The position numbers and the translations under genes are program-made. From assembly GCA_023375785.1 (NCBI GenBank), contig SZWC01000516.1, forward strand, positions 316,862-380,861: a stretch of 64,000 nt of DNA, in the 5' to 3' direction. This DNA comes from Penium margaritaceum. Taxonomy: Eukaryota; Streptophyta; Zygnematophyceae; Desmidiales; Peniaceae. Positions within the stretch are counted from its first letter, which is position 1, and each line of letters starts with the position of its first letter. The notes under the pieces were generated by a model, which was not told the DNA's origin, did not search any database, and was given only the letters and a program-made list of their open reading frames with translations. Shown in pieces: positions 1 through 11,339 of the stretch.

Positions 1-317
1 CTCCCATGAGCAATGACTCTGTGTATCTCTCTCGCCATTGTCCACTCTTGCATCTCATCGATGATGAATGATTGCAAAATCGCGCTTGCTTGATCGTTTC
101 CACACGACAGAGAGAAAACAAAGTACTTGAGTTGGTAAACGTAGCCCACAAGATGAACTCACTCACGCAAGTGACTGTTGCAGTTCCCATCTTTGCGGGT
201 CTCAAGAAAGAACTCTTGAATGGATGGCAACTCTTGTGTGATGTAAACAAAGGACACCACATGTGGGAGCAAGTGGGTGACTCTGTTGAGCTACGTCGTA
301 GCACAAAACACTTCTGA

Positions 318-3300
318 GTGTACCACTTGCAGGCCAAGCCTCCAAAGAGCTTGTTCACACGCTCCTCACAGGCAAAGATGACAATGAAATTCGCAGGTCA
401 TCTGGCTAGAGCACGCGTGCAAGTCCTAGCTGACACAGGTGCTGATGAAGAGTTCATTAGTGCTTCTTGTGTGCGACAGCTAGGATTGACATGCATGCCT
501 TGTGAGGGAAACGTCACCGTCGGTGACGACCGTGAGGTCGATGTACTCGGCACATGTCGGGCAAGGCTCAAGCTAGGAGCTCTCACAACAATTGTCAACT
601 TTACTGTCATTGACTTGACAGATCATTTTGACGTTGTTTTGGATTATCCTTGGCTTAATGAGCATAAGGCAAATATGAGCTGGGTCACAAAGACTCTCAC
701 TGTAGAAAAAGGCAAGCGTGCTGTCACGCTTTCCCCTATGGAACGCTCAAAGCCCTTTCACAAGAGTGAACAATCCGTCCTTACGTCGCTTCAAGTGAAG
801 CGATACTTGCGTAAAGGGCACAACGTGTTGCTAGCGCAACTTCGTAAGGTCGATGATGACGATCCACCGTCAAGCTCGAGTGATGTCAGTTCTCTCCTTC
901 AAGAGTTTTCTGACGTTTTAGGCCCACTCCCGGATGGCCTACCGCCAGAACGGAACGTTGGTCATACAATCACTCTCGAGCCTGGAGTAAGGCCATCGTT
1001 TCGGCCCATGTATCGCCTCAGTCCTGCTGGGCGTGAAGAAGCCGAACGACAGATCAAGGAATACTTGGCCAAGGGATGGATTGAACCCAGCAGCTCTCCA
1101 TTCGGAGCTCCTATCCTCTTTGTCAACAAGAAGGATGGAGGTTTGCGCATGTGTGTTGACTACCGTGCGTTAAACAGCTTGACGGCTAAAAACTGTCATC
1201 CCTTGCCAAGGATCGAGGATCTTTTTGACCAACTTCAAGGTGCAAATATCTTCTCTTCTCTTGATCTGGCTCAAGGATATCACCAAATTCGGATCACTGA
1301 AGAAGATGTTCCCAAAACTGCATTTCGTACACATATGGGATATCATCAGTTCCGAGTGCTGAGCTTTGGTCTTACCAATGCCCTAGCGACGTTTCAAGCC
1401 ACAATGAATCACATTTTTTGGGACCAGTTGGGCGAAACCGTCTTGGTGTACCTTGATGATATCCTGGTGTTCTCAAAGAATCATGAGGAGCATGTACAAC
1501 ATCTGCGTACCGTGCTCGAGATCCTCCGCAAGGAGAAGTTCTTTGCCAAGATGGAAAAGTTTGCTTTTGCACAACCCGAGCCGCAGTACTTGGGCTTCAT
1601 TGTTGGCAGTGAAGGAATCCGAGTGGATCCTCGCAAAGTGCAAGCTGTTGTGGACTGGCCTCAGCCATTCAATGTGGGCGAAATACGAGCCTTCTTAGGC
1701 TTGGCGAATTACTTCCGTCGCTTCATGCAAGGCTACTCTAGCCTTGTCGCCCCACTCACAGCTCTCACACGTAAAGACATGAAATGGTCATGGTCTGATA
1801 AGTGTGAGCATGCATTTGTGCGTGTCAAGGAAGTTTTGACATGTGCACATGTGCTTGCACTCCCGAATCCCAAAAAACCATACGAGGTGCTCTGTGATGC
1901 ATCTATCGTCGGGATAGGGGCTATCCTTATGCAAGAAGGACGACCGGTCGCATATGAGAGTCGCAAACTCTCAGGCGCTGAGACTCGCTACACCACAGGT
2001 GACCAAGAGTTGCTTGCAGTAGTTCATGCTTTGAAGGTTTGGCGCTGTTCTCTTGAAGGTGCCAAGGGTGGATTCACAGTGGTTACAGACCACAATCCCC
2101 TGGTATTCTTTCAGTCACAACCCAACCTCTCTCGGCGACAAGCTTGTTGGAGCGAGTACTTGAGAAGATTCCACTTCCAGTGGGAATACCGACCCGGTCG
2201 TACGAATGTGGCAGACGCGTTGAGTCGCACTCCGGTCAACGCAGTTCTCACCACACTACAAGCGCGATCCATTCGCATAAAAGACGTACGGGAGCAGGAT
2301 GTGTCCAAGCGTGATAACCCCCTACGCCAACCACCAAAACCGACGGCGCATTTCACGCCATTCTTGCAACATATCCGCATGGGATACTTTGATGACCCAT
2401 GGTTTGACCAGGGTAACATTGACCGATACGGCTTGGTGGAAGCCTCTGGTCTCCACTGGAAGGGCAACTTGGTGGTTGTGCCCAACTTCGGAAAGCTGCG
2501 GGATGTGATCCTTTTTGAGTTCCATAACCCAGCAGCAGCTGGCCACCTTGGTGCAGCAAAAACCGGAAAGGCTCTCTCGGAGCATTTTTTGTGGCCTGGA
2601 TGGTCGTGCGACGTACGCAAATACATCCAAGCCTGTGACTTGTGCATCCGCAACAAGTCGAGCAACAAGGCACCAACAGGATTGCTGAAGCCCCTCCCAG
2701 TGCCTAACTCCTCATGGGAAGAAGTGAGCATGGATCTCATCACTGGCTTACCCGAGACACCTCGTGGCCATGATGCCATCCTTGTGGTGGTTGAATATTT
2801 GACCAAGATGGCGCATTTCATGCCCACAACCACGCATGCCACTGCCGAGGAAACAGCACGCATCTTTTGGGACACTGTTGTTCGACAGCATGGGCTGCCA
2901 TTACGCATCATCTCTGATCGAGACGTGCGGTTTTCAAGTAAATTCTGGCAAGCCCTTGGTGAGATCTTTGGCACCCGCCAAAAGATTTCCACTGCTTTTC
3001 ATCCACAAACAGATGGACAGACTGAAAGGATGAACCGAACTCTGGAGCAGATGCTCCAGATGTACGTGGATCCTTCGATGGATGACTGGGATGAGTTTCT
3101 CAGTCCGGCAGAGTTTGCCTACAACAACTCTGTTCATGAATCCACGAAGCTGACACCGTTCTTTTTGAACTACGGCCGGCATCCGATGGTACCCGTCTCC
3201 TTGGTGAGGCACGGGGGCGGTGGGAATCAGGTACCTTCCGCCTAGGCCTTTGCCGATCGCATGGACACTCTTCGTCGCAAAGCACGTGAATACCTCCATG

Positions 3301-3833
3301 CATCGAAGCAGCGCCAAAAGGCCTATGCCGATACTGGTAGCCGTGACGTCACATTTTCTGTCGGCGACCAGGTGCTTTTGAGCACAAAGAACATGCGTCT
3401 CAAGACGCCCGGAGCAAGGAAGATCATCCCTAAGTGCGTCGGACCATTCAAGGTCACTCACAAGCTTGGTGAGGTTGCTTACCGCCTTGCTCTTCCAAAG
3501 GTCATGAAGATCCATGACGTGTTTCATGTCAGTCTTCTCGCACCTTATGCAGCATCAGGAACGGTTCAGCCACCGCCTATAATGCTTGCAAGTGACGGTC
3601 AGTACGAGGTACATGGGCTCCTCCAACACCGCGAACGTACACGCGGTAAACGCGTTGTGAAGGAATACCTCGTGAGCTGGGCCGGTTGTGGACCTGAACA
3701 CAACAGTTGGGAGCTTGAGAGTCGTGTCCCGGCCGCTATGATCAAGGACTATTGGCAATACCAGGCTGCTCGCTTTCGCACTCGTGCCCCCGGGGGTACC
3801 ACCCTGGCACAAGCCCCACGTAGGGAACCTTAA
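318..3833 (+). pseudogene. gypsy pol region: PR-RT-RNaseH-INT-chromodomain
   Basis: Fossil polyprotein region. A retropepsin motif (ADTGADEEF) lies near 430. Reverse transcriptase spans about 950-1750, with the YLDDILVFS catalytic box near 1455. RNase H lies around 1880-2230 (LCDAS start). Integrase begins with a zinc-binding region near 2520-2680, and its catalytic core continues to about 3180 (VSMDLITGLPE, then SDRDVRFSSKFW). A chromodomain (VVKEYLVSWAGCGPEHNSWE) lies near 3655-3725; in this family it is thought to steer integration to particular chromatin. An ORF at 72-317 just upstream may be the end of gag, but I see no zinc knuckle in the window. Confidence 0.9.
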
Positions 3834-4164
3834 CCTGTCAGAGTACAGACAAGAGCACAACGGCGGTGATCTCGGACGCATGGGGACGCCCAGGCTGATG
3901 GTCACGAGGACGCTCCTCGCAAGAGGGGGAGGAAGCATTAGCCGTGAAAACGTTTTATGAGAACTTGGCTGATCTATGTACGATCTTGTGCTCGTGAAGA
4001 ATATCAATCTCAATCTTTTGAGTTTTCTCTCCCTGTGCAATGGCGCATAATCCAATGGATGTACCCAATGATTGTTTTGTTAACAAACAAAGCATGTCTC
4101 CTCCCACCAACATCCATTCTAGACCCTCTTGAACCGAGGACGGTTCACAGTAGAGAGGGAGGAA

Positions 4165-5086
4165 TGTAACAAACCTGGCATAATCTATGCCACTTTGTAA
4201 CGAGACATAGACCGGCGGCCTTATTCCTAAAAGGCCTGCCGCGATCCTTGAATGAAAATCGGGAGTATTCCCGGTTCGGTAATCTGGACGGCGAGGACTC
4301 CTCGCCGACCAGCCTCGCAAAGAGGAAGCTTCGAAGAAGCTTCCTCCTTGCACAAGAGCGACCGGATAGTGCCTCGCACTATCCGGCCGTCGCTGGAGGT
4401 CTCGCGACCTCCACCGGCGAACGCGAGCCCATCGCGAATATTCGCGATGGGCTGCGCAGGTCCTTGCGCAGTCGCATTGGGCATGACCCAATGCGACATC
4501 GCAAGGACCCCCATCCCATCAAGGGGCCCCTCATGAGGTCCCTCGCCATGGCGAGGCGGCTCGCGAGGGGCCACCGGCCGGCGTTCCAATGGGACCACCC
4601 CGCCGAGTGCCACCTCCACTCGGTGGCGTGGCGAAAATGTTTTTATAAATGTGTTGGCCACGCCAGCGGACGAGGGGCACCGAATGGTGGCAAAATACCC
4701 TCGCACGCACGAAGATGTTTTGCCACCACCTCCCCATCCCTAATCACGCCGGAAACTTAGGGTTTCCACGTGGACAACATAATATTGTTTAACGGGTTGA
4801 CTCGACGAGAGAAATGTATCTAGTCAAACCGCGTCAATCCGCCAACAAAATGGATTGATGAAATAATATCCTCCATCCTCCCTCTTGGGTTACCCTATGA
4901 CGAGAATGGACTCCGTGCCCCGACCTTGGTCGGGGGCATACTTGTGAGAGGAGTCATTCGTGAGGGACAACACTTCATGGCGAATTTAATCTCCACGACC
5001 AACCTACGCGATTGCCATGAGCAATCGGGTCCCGAGGGCTCCATCACCCACAGAGGCTCGCACCCCGTTTCACCCGCCGTGTTACA
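4165..5086 (+). repeat. 3' LTR of the gypsy element
   Basis: The LTR starts TGTAAC directly after the purine tract GAGAGGGAGGAA and is taken to end at GTTACA, giving matching 6-bp inverted termini and a length of 922 bp. The partner LTR is outside the window, so the right end rests on the terminal match alone. The LTR contains the hairpin chain at 4322-4556. Confidence 0.7.
4322..4556. repeat. chain of perfect hairpins inside the LTR
   Basis: Consecutive perfect inverted repeats: 4322-4346 (10-bp stem), 4362-4386 (11-bp stem, 3-nt loop), 4395-4412 (7-bp stem), 4427-4452 (26-bp uninterrupted palindrome), 4471-4497 (11-bp stem, 5-nt loop) nested inside a 10-bp stem at 4459-4468/4500-4509, and 4541-4556 (16-bp palindrome). 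The region is GC-rich compared with its surroundings. No function can be read from it; strong RNA or cruciform structure is expected. Confidence 0.85.
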
Positions 5087-5833
5087 ATCCAGTATTCGCG
5101 AGAGTCCTTCGTAATCGAAGCCATTCGTGTTCAAGGGATGTATTCACATGTTATTTGATTGCAAACCTGGTCCTATACAAATTGAAAACAACAATCTCAC
5201 ACTCAACGGTCGTGTCCTATGTCGTCCTGCCATGAAAAACTAGGACCCACTCTGTCAACGATAATTTAGAAGAAAAGTTTCAGTCTGACTGCAATAAATG
5301 CAGCTTCCTGGTCACGTGCCGCGGAGCTGCCTCGGCAATGATTGCCACTGTAATTTCTACAACGTTTCCAATAATCCTTTTGTTTTATAGCAATTGATTA
5401 GTCAAGATATGGCACTGTATTCGACGCACCCCTGTGGGAAATCCCTGTATAGATGTCCCTGACTATACATAGTGCTGCACACTCCTGCGAACGGAGGGGC
5501 CTGCTTTCGTGACGGTGGGCTTGGTGGGCAAGGAAAGCATAACGGTATCGTTGGTACCGCTGCCATTCCTGCACATGACCCATGGTAGATGGCCGCTTTT
5601 GTGCGATGCCACAGTGAACTACGAACAGGGAAAATATACGGCGGAGTGACCATATACCCACACAATTCCCGATATCTATCGCGGTATCCACATTTCGCAC
5701 ATTAACTACGCCATATCCAATTTTGGACCTTTTCACTTCTTTATTAACGCTATATCCAGCGAGCATGCAAAAACTAAGCTATATCCAAATGTACACGCTA
5801 TGTCAACGCCACATGCCATCGAGGAACAATATT
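5087..5833. other. no recognisable feature
   Basis: Sequence to the right of the gypsy LTR. A minus-strand reading frame at 5398-5766 has no recognisable domain and I treat it as chance. The motif CTATATCCA or CATATCCA recurs several times between 5690 and 5790, without a clear repeat unit. Confidence 0.5.
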
Positions 5834-6384
5834 CTGACGTCGTCAGATGTGGGAGAAAAATCACAAAACCCCTCTATAGAGGGGTAAGTGACTGTTCTCA
5901 AAAAGGTTTGTGACAGTTTTGAGTGGAAGGGATACACCCCATGCGTTGAAAGGGAACCTGCTGGGTCCCGCTACCGCGGAGCCCAGCAGGAGCCGACGAC
6001 AAACAAAACCCTAAAACCCCGACTGTAATTTGGGTTAGGGTTTGAGAGTGGTTTGCATGGATAGAAATGGGTTTGCATCTCCGAAAAAAACATTTTGAAA
6101 AAGGCGTTTTCGCTCGATTGCTATCGAGCGATTAGCCTTTGTCCTTTTTTCCCTCGACTCGCAAACCCCCATTCGCGGATTTATGGTTTTCTATGTTTGC
6201 GCGGGCTCCGCTCACGCAAACATAGAAAACCATAAATCCGCGAATGGGGGTTTAGGAGTCAAAAAAAAATAAAAAAGGCTAATCGCTTGATCGTGATTCT
6301 CGTGAGGGGGGGGGGGAGCAAAGCGAGGGGGGTGACACATCACCCCCCTTGCTTCGCTCGATCGGCGAATTCAGTCGCCGATCG
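5834..6384. repeat. palindrome cluster with 39-bp-arm foldback
   Basis: At least eight inverted repeats in 550 bp: 5834-5846, 5869-5884 (16-bp palindrome), 5957-5965/5982-5990, about 6006-6043 (AAACCCTAA paired with TTAGGGTTT), 6111-6130, and a perfect 39-bp arm pair at 6163-6201/6215-6253 with a 13-nt loop. The last sits inside outer arms at 6128-6138/6276-6286. Further pairs are 6326-6334/6341-6349 and 6359-6368/6375-6384. No ORF spans it. It resembles the hairpin chain in the nearby gypsy LTR in style but not in sequence. It could be a foldback element or a non-coding structured region. Confidence 0.85.
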
Positions 6385-8936
6385 GGCATGGCCATGAACA
6401 TGGATATTGCCTCATCTTTTTTTGTTTTGGATATGTGGTTGTTATTATTTAAGTCACGGATATCTCAGGCTTATGTTGACGCTTGCACGGATATATCACC
6501 CATTCGTCAGAAAACATATGAAGGCTGCTTTGTTTCTCCACGCACTGAAAAGGATACACTAGAACAGAAGGGGACTGTACCAGGTGCCTGTTTTGCCAGG
6601 ATCTGTTCCTCAAATATTGGGAACTCCTTCCCATGTCTCTTTTGTGCCTTGATCCAACCGCATCAACATCAAGACCCGCCAAAACAGCTACTTCATGTTT
6701 GATGTACCAATTTGATAGGCAATTGACATGTATCATCTAAGTTCAAGGACTCCCACTTAGATGAATAGGCTCCGTGATATTTCCAACGGACATCAGCTTT
6801 ATGCAACATCCTCAACAAAATAGAACCAAACAATGAGAAAGTGGCGATGGACAACTTGCACGTACTAAGGCATTGAAAGTGAAAACCCAAAAACTACACT
6901 TAGTATGTACCCCGAGTGTAATTTGGGTTATTGCCGAGCAAGATTGTTATATTGCAGTTGCTTTTACAACTAATGTCACCTGCTTTGGTGGTGATTTGGG
7001 TCAGAACCATTGCGCATGATTGTTTTTGCCATGACGGGTTCATCAGGTTGTGAGTCTTGTTCATTCTTTGTAATACATGTTCAGAAGCTTTCTGGGAATT
7101 TATCCCCAGTGAGTATCTTTGTCAGATTCACTCTCCAACAATAATTTACGTGACCTTATTGTCCACTCCCTCATGAGTTGTACCGCTCGACATGCAGTGA
7201 TCTTCACATGTCACGCTGAGCGGTGCGGCTACTTGTCAGGTACACATGGTCCAAAAGGACCACATGTATCTCCCACGCAGGACAGCAGTGGGGCTGTTTG
7301 GGATCCTGAAAACGCGTGCATGTGGCTACCGCACATGCATTTTTTGCTTGAGCGGGCTTAAGCTGTTTGCGGAATCGGAGATTGTGAAGGAGAATATTCA
7401 CAGAAATAAAGGCAATCCATTGTAACATTTCATTAGTTGCAAAGATACATGATTTCATTGCTCAAAATGTGAAATTGAAGATGTTTTGTTTTAAAAAACT
7501 CCTTTGTCAAGATCCAAAGGCAGTATGGTACACTCTTTCCTTGTTTTCAATGAGCGTGGCTCGACATCCTACCACACTGAACGGGATATTGAAAAAAAGG
7601 AAGAAGGGGAGGTTGAGGTCAGCTCAGCTGAGCTGCAGCCAGAACCTGGTTTATAGAATCTGTTTAGGAACGTGGAGATGATGAACATCCAGTTGACTCT
7701 GGAAGAAAGAAGAAGATTCTAAGAACTAGCTTGAACCAGACCTCCAGCTCCTTCCTCGAAGCAACCCATAGAAATTGGGAAAATGTGGAGCAATGCATGA
7801 TGCTATTGCATTGCTGCTCCACCTTGTAACCAGGAACACATATATTGCTAGGATTTTGCAGGTCTTGTCACAGTTTGCAAAATTATTGGAATATGAAATT
7901 TGAAAAGACTTTTATTCCTATGGACTCATTTAGTTCTTGATTTACATTCATCTCTGAAAAAGAACCACTTCAGTAAACAGTCAGCAGGCGGCTTAGTGTG
8001 ACCTACATACCCTTGAATTAAATGTCTACATTACTCATTTGTGTATAGCCAGTGGACAAGCTGAAAATGTAAGTGTGTATTTTTTGAGTTTGTTCATGCC
8101 CACCTAATAAACCTACAACACTATCCACCATTTTGTTCACCTTTGGGTCTGTTGCCCTCACAATTGTATCTTCTTTCTACGTATGGTTGACTGTCCACGG
8201 ACTTCTTAGCCGCAGCTCCTCACTCCATGACGTAAAACTTGGATTCATCATTCCAAGAAGCCCGCAGCCCCTTCTTGCTGAAACTCTCACATGCACTTGT
8301 GTACCTTATATTCCATTCTTTTTCTTATCCTCCTGGAATCCTTTAGCCGCTTTCATGACTATGGTTCTGCCTTCAAGTGTGCTTACATCATCCCAATTAT
8401 CTTTCATACATTTGTGTTTTTGGCCTGATTCTATCCACTAGCTCGTTTGCTTCACCCATTGTTTGACAGGAGTAGGTAGGCGATTGTTGCGAGGCAGGCA
8501 AGGGTGCCCTGAGAGGGACAGACCATGAGGCAGGAACACTTTGCATCGAAGAGCAAAGGAATAAAGTGATAGAGGTAAGAGTTTCTACATAGAATCTGAC
8601 GATGTATATGCGAGAGGAGAATGGCATAGCAAAGACATGGCGGCAAGGGCCATAGAACCAAAGGTAAACAGGTTGAGCAGGAATCTTCTTGGTTGAACTC
8701 AATAGAGTGAAAGCCCTGGCTACATGGAAAAATATGAATAAATAACTTCTTTCCACATGTTGGACGTGCAGCAACGTGGTCATGTTTAGTAGGGAGTGAC
8801 TCAAATTTCAGGCCATCTGTCGTGGGACCAGAGACTTGCTAAAAAGGTGGTTCAGTGCATGGCCTGAACCTTATTAGAAGTTATTGTTTTTCAACACTAT
8901 TGGTGCACTTAATCAAATTCGCAGAGGTGTATCTTA
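6385..8936. other. AT-rich stretch, no gene supported
   Basis: No ORF here has a recognisable domain, and the open frames are short and poor in protein-like composition. A short palindrome (CAGCTCAGCTGAGCTG) lies near 7620. I see no transposon ends. The stretch may be intergenic or intronic host DNA. Confidence 0.5.
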
Positions 8937-9560
8937 TAGTAACTTCCACATCTAGTTGTGGAGCTGACCTGGACAGCTTCACTCAGTGCAGCATGAAATT
9001 CCGCTTGCTTTTTTTGCACTTGTGGGAAACAGGGACGTGTCCGTTTAATTCACCAAAGGTTAAAATTCCAACACCTTTTTGCTTCGACAGCGGCCTCTGC
9101 TCACCTTTATTCTGTGCAGCTGCTTCCTCAAGGAGCAGAGATGGTATCAATAATGGGATGTCGCACTTGCCGCAGCAGCTTGACAGGGCCACAAGCATAT
9201 TGCATCTGAGTTTCTTTTGGTGGTTTCCCATGTCAATGGACGCAACTGGTGTGACGCAACGCCCCTCAAAGTAGCGTTACAAAATTGAAGGATGGATGTG
9301 GCGAAGCCTTTCACATAGCATGGGGCAGATATGAACTCTTATGGGTCGCTGCGATTGCAAAAGCTGTTCTATGCTGCGTGGAATGGCAACACCATTCCAT
9401 TTTTCTGTTGTTGGAAAATGCTTCAGAGTTCAACTTAGACATAAACTTCAGACGTCAAGTTCAGGTCGTACTACCTTGTCTTTTTCCAGGGCTTGCAGAC
9501 ACAAGGAAGTGGAAGGCCTGATCATTTCCAAAAGGGCTACAGAAGAAAACAGACAGCTGG
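8937..9560 (+). pseudogene. decayed ankyrin-repeat gene relic
   Basis: Scattered ankyrin-like pieces on the plus strand in shifting frames: CGADLDSF near 8960, TPLKVALQN near 9262, LLLENASEFNLDINFRRQ near 9400-9455, and ACRHKEVEGLIISKRATE near 9490-9545. The last matches the conserved C-terminal module of the intact family members (GKHKDVENLLLLKGATKG at the minus-strand gene near 16900; CKHKEVVRLTLLKGAVG at the gene ending 58631). No single open frame joins the pieces, so this is a pseudogene. The 5' end is not recognisable. Confidence 0.5.
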
Positions 9561-10241
9561 AGAAGTATGGGCTGAGGAGGAGTTCAAGCTATTCCAGAGT
9601 TTTACTGTGGCTTGTAGAGACATCTAGAGACCATAGTGACAGTGCCCCGTTTGTCAGGGGTGCATAAGGTACAATATTCTCCGTTTACCATTCACTTCAT
9701 AATTTGAAGGAAAAAAGGAACAAAGCATTGTAAATATCTTACACAGTTCGGAAGGAGAAAGGGGTACATGGATGTATTCCTGTGGATACTGGAAGCACAA
9801 AAGAACTACAGAACTATGGTTTGGAAAATAAATTTTCTGTGCCTTCATCTTGGACCACCACCTTACTCCTTCAAGAAGGTCACGAGGTACTTCAGTTTGT
9901 AAAGGAAACTCGTTTTAGAAATTACAAATTTCAGTTCAATTTCAACTCTTCACTTTCCATCCTTATACATGAATCTGGAAAAAATCTTGCATCGTTGTGG
10001 AGAACATGAACACTTGTTGAAATGCATTTTTACCATAGTTAATTCCATACCAACTTCGTTTTCAGGACCTAATCATGTCATTTCCATAGTATCCCAGTTC
10101 TAGCCGTTATTGCTTTCCAGACGTGATTCTTCCATGATGTGTTAAATTTTCCTCCTGATTTTCATGTTCTCCTAACAATCACAAAAGTGTTTTGAAACAT
10201 GTACAAACGACCCTTTGACAGGCTAAAGAGCCCATAAAGAC
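9561..10241. other. no recognisable feature
   Basis: AT-rich sequence between the ankyrin relic and the small LTR element. Only short frames are present. The last five bases (AAGAC, 10237-10241) are the left target-site duplication of the next element. Confidence 0.5.
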
Positions 10242-10826
10242 TGTCAGTAAAACACACCGATAAGACATCTCAATAAGGGTTCAGGTCCTGGACCTAACCA
10301 ACTTGACCAACGGTCTCCTGGTCACTCGACCGTTCGGAGTCCACTGTCAAGTCATCCCCTAATAAAGTGACATCTGTCACACCGCGTTCGGCTAGCGGAA
10401 AAGAAGCCGTTGCTGTGCCTGTTCGTCCTGTTCTGTCCTTTTATACCGAGGATTTTCATTCCCTCGAGTTAACCAGAACAGTTCTGCTCATCTTGTTCCC
10501 CTTTGGTTCCGCGGCTTCGCCGCCGTGTCTTCGCTCTGCTCGCCCCTCGCATCCTTTGTCTTCGCAACCCTTCTCAATCCTTCGCTCCGTCACTCTCGCT
10601 CCTTCGCTCAGCTCTCACACTCCGCCAAACATCACTCACCTCGCCAGCGCTCTCTCTCATATCAACCTGTCTACCTTGGCTACCTCGCGTCTCAGCCTCT
10701 ATCAGCCTCCGCGACTAACTCCCCGCTCTGCTCTCGGCTACGTCACTTTGCTGATGTACTCTTGCTTGTGCTAACGCTTCTGCTTGCTGCTGCTACTACT
10801 GTTCTCGTGCCTACATTCTTCTGACA
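10242..10826 (+). repeat. 5' LTR of the small element
   Basis: 585 bp, from TGTCAG to CTGACA, about 95.5% identical to the copy at 13303-13888. It contains a TATA-like stretch (CTTTTATACC) near 10440. Confidence 0.95.
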
Positions 10827-10838
10827 TGGTATCAGAGT
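10827..10838 (+). promoter_or_regulatory. primer-binding site, initiator-Met tRNA
   Basis: TGGTATCAGAGT starts immediately after the LTR. Eleven of twelve bases match the site complementary to the 3' end of plant initiator-Met tRNA (TGGTATCAGAGC). Confidence 0.85.
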
Positions 10839-11339
10839 ATCAGGCAACATCACCTGGTACCTTGGAATCGCGTCATCGCTCTGCCGCCATCCCTTCTCCA
10901 TCGCTTCTACTCACATTTCTCTGTCGCCGCTACCGTCACCTCACGCCTCTCCGCTTCGTCCGCAGCTGACATCAGCAGCTCTGCCTGATGAGTTCTCCAT
11001 GCTGAAGAAACGCCTCGTCATCCTAAGAAGGCCCTGCGCCCATTTCCGCACCCGTGGCTAACAACCGGTGACGTGTCGCCCACATCAGCCGCAAGCAACT
11101 CTCGAGCCGCCGCCTGCCGTCAACTACCAAGAAGCTTCCTGCTGTCTGCCATCTGCTACCCCTCATCACATCTGCCGTCGCAAGCATCTCCTCCTCTTTC
11201 ATCTTGCCTCATCAGCCTCATCTGCTCCTTCCTCGCTGTCATCCTCTGCCCGCCTGCGCCCATCATCTCAAGCCGCCTTCTCGCATCGCCTCCTCGCTCC
11301 GTCAGCAGCTGCAGCCAAAACTTCCGCCGTCAGGATATT

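Larger units (their letters stand above)
1..5086 (+). mobile_element. Ty3/gypsy chromovirus, 3' part
   Basis: Right-hand part of a Ty3/gypsy element; its 5' LTR and most of gag lie left of the window. The visible order is protease, reverse transcriptase, RNase H, integrase and a C-terminal chromodomain, followed by a purine-rich tract and a 3' LTR. The order RT-RNase H-integrase and the chromodomain place it among the chromoviruses. The visible coding region is close to whole, with one or two breaks. Without the 5' LTR, its age cannot be estimated from LTR divergence. The long readable pol suggests a fairly young copy. Confidence 0.93.

Noticed and set aside
2111-2992. Long minus-strand frame of 293 codons
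   Set aside because: Antisense shadow of the gypsy RNase H and integrase region.
5398-5766. Minus-strand frame of 122 codons
   Set aside because: No recognisable domain and no supporting context.
6005-6045. Telomere-like AAACCCTAAAACCCC and TTAGGGTTT
   Set aside because: One unit on each side of a hairpin, no tandem array; better explained as arms of the palindrome cluster.
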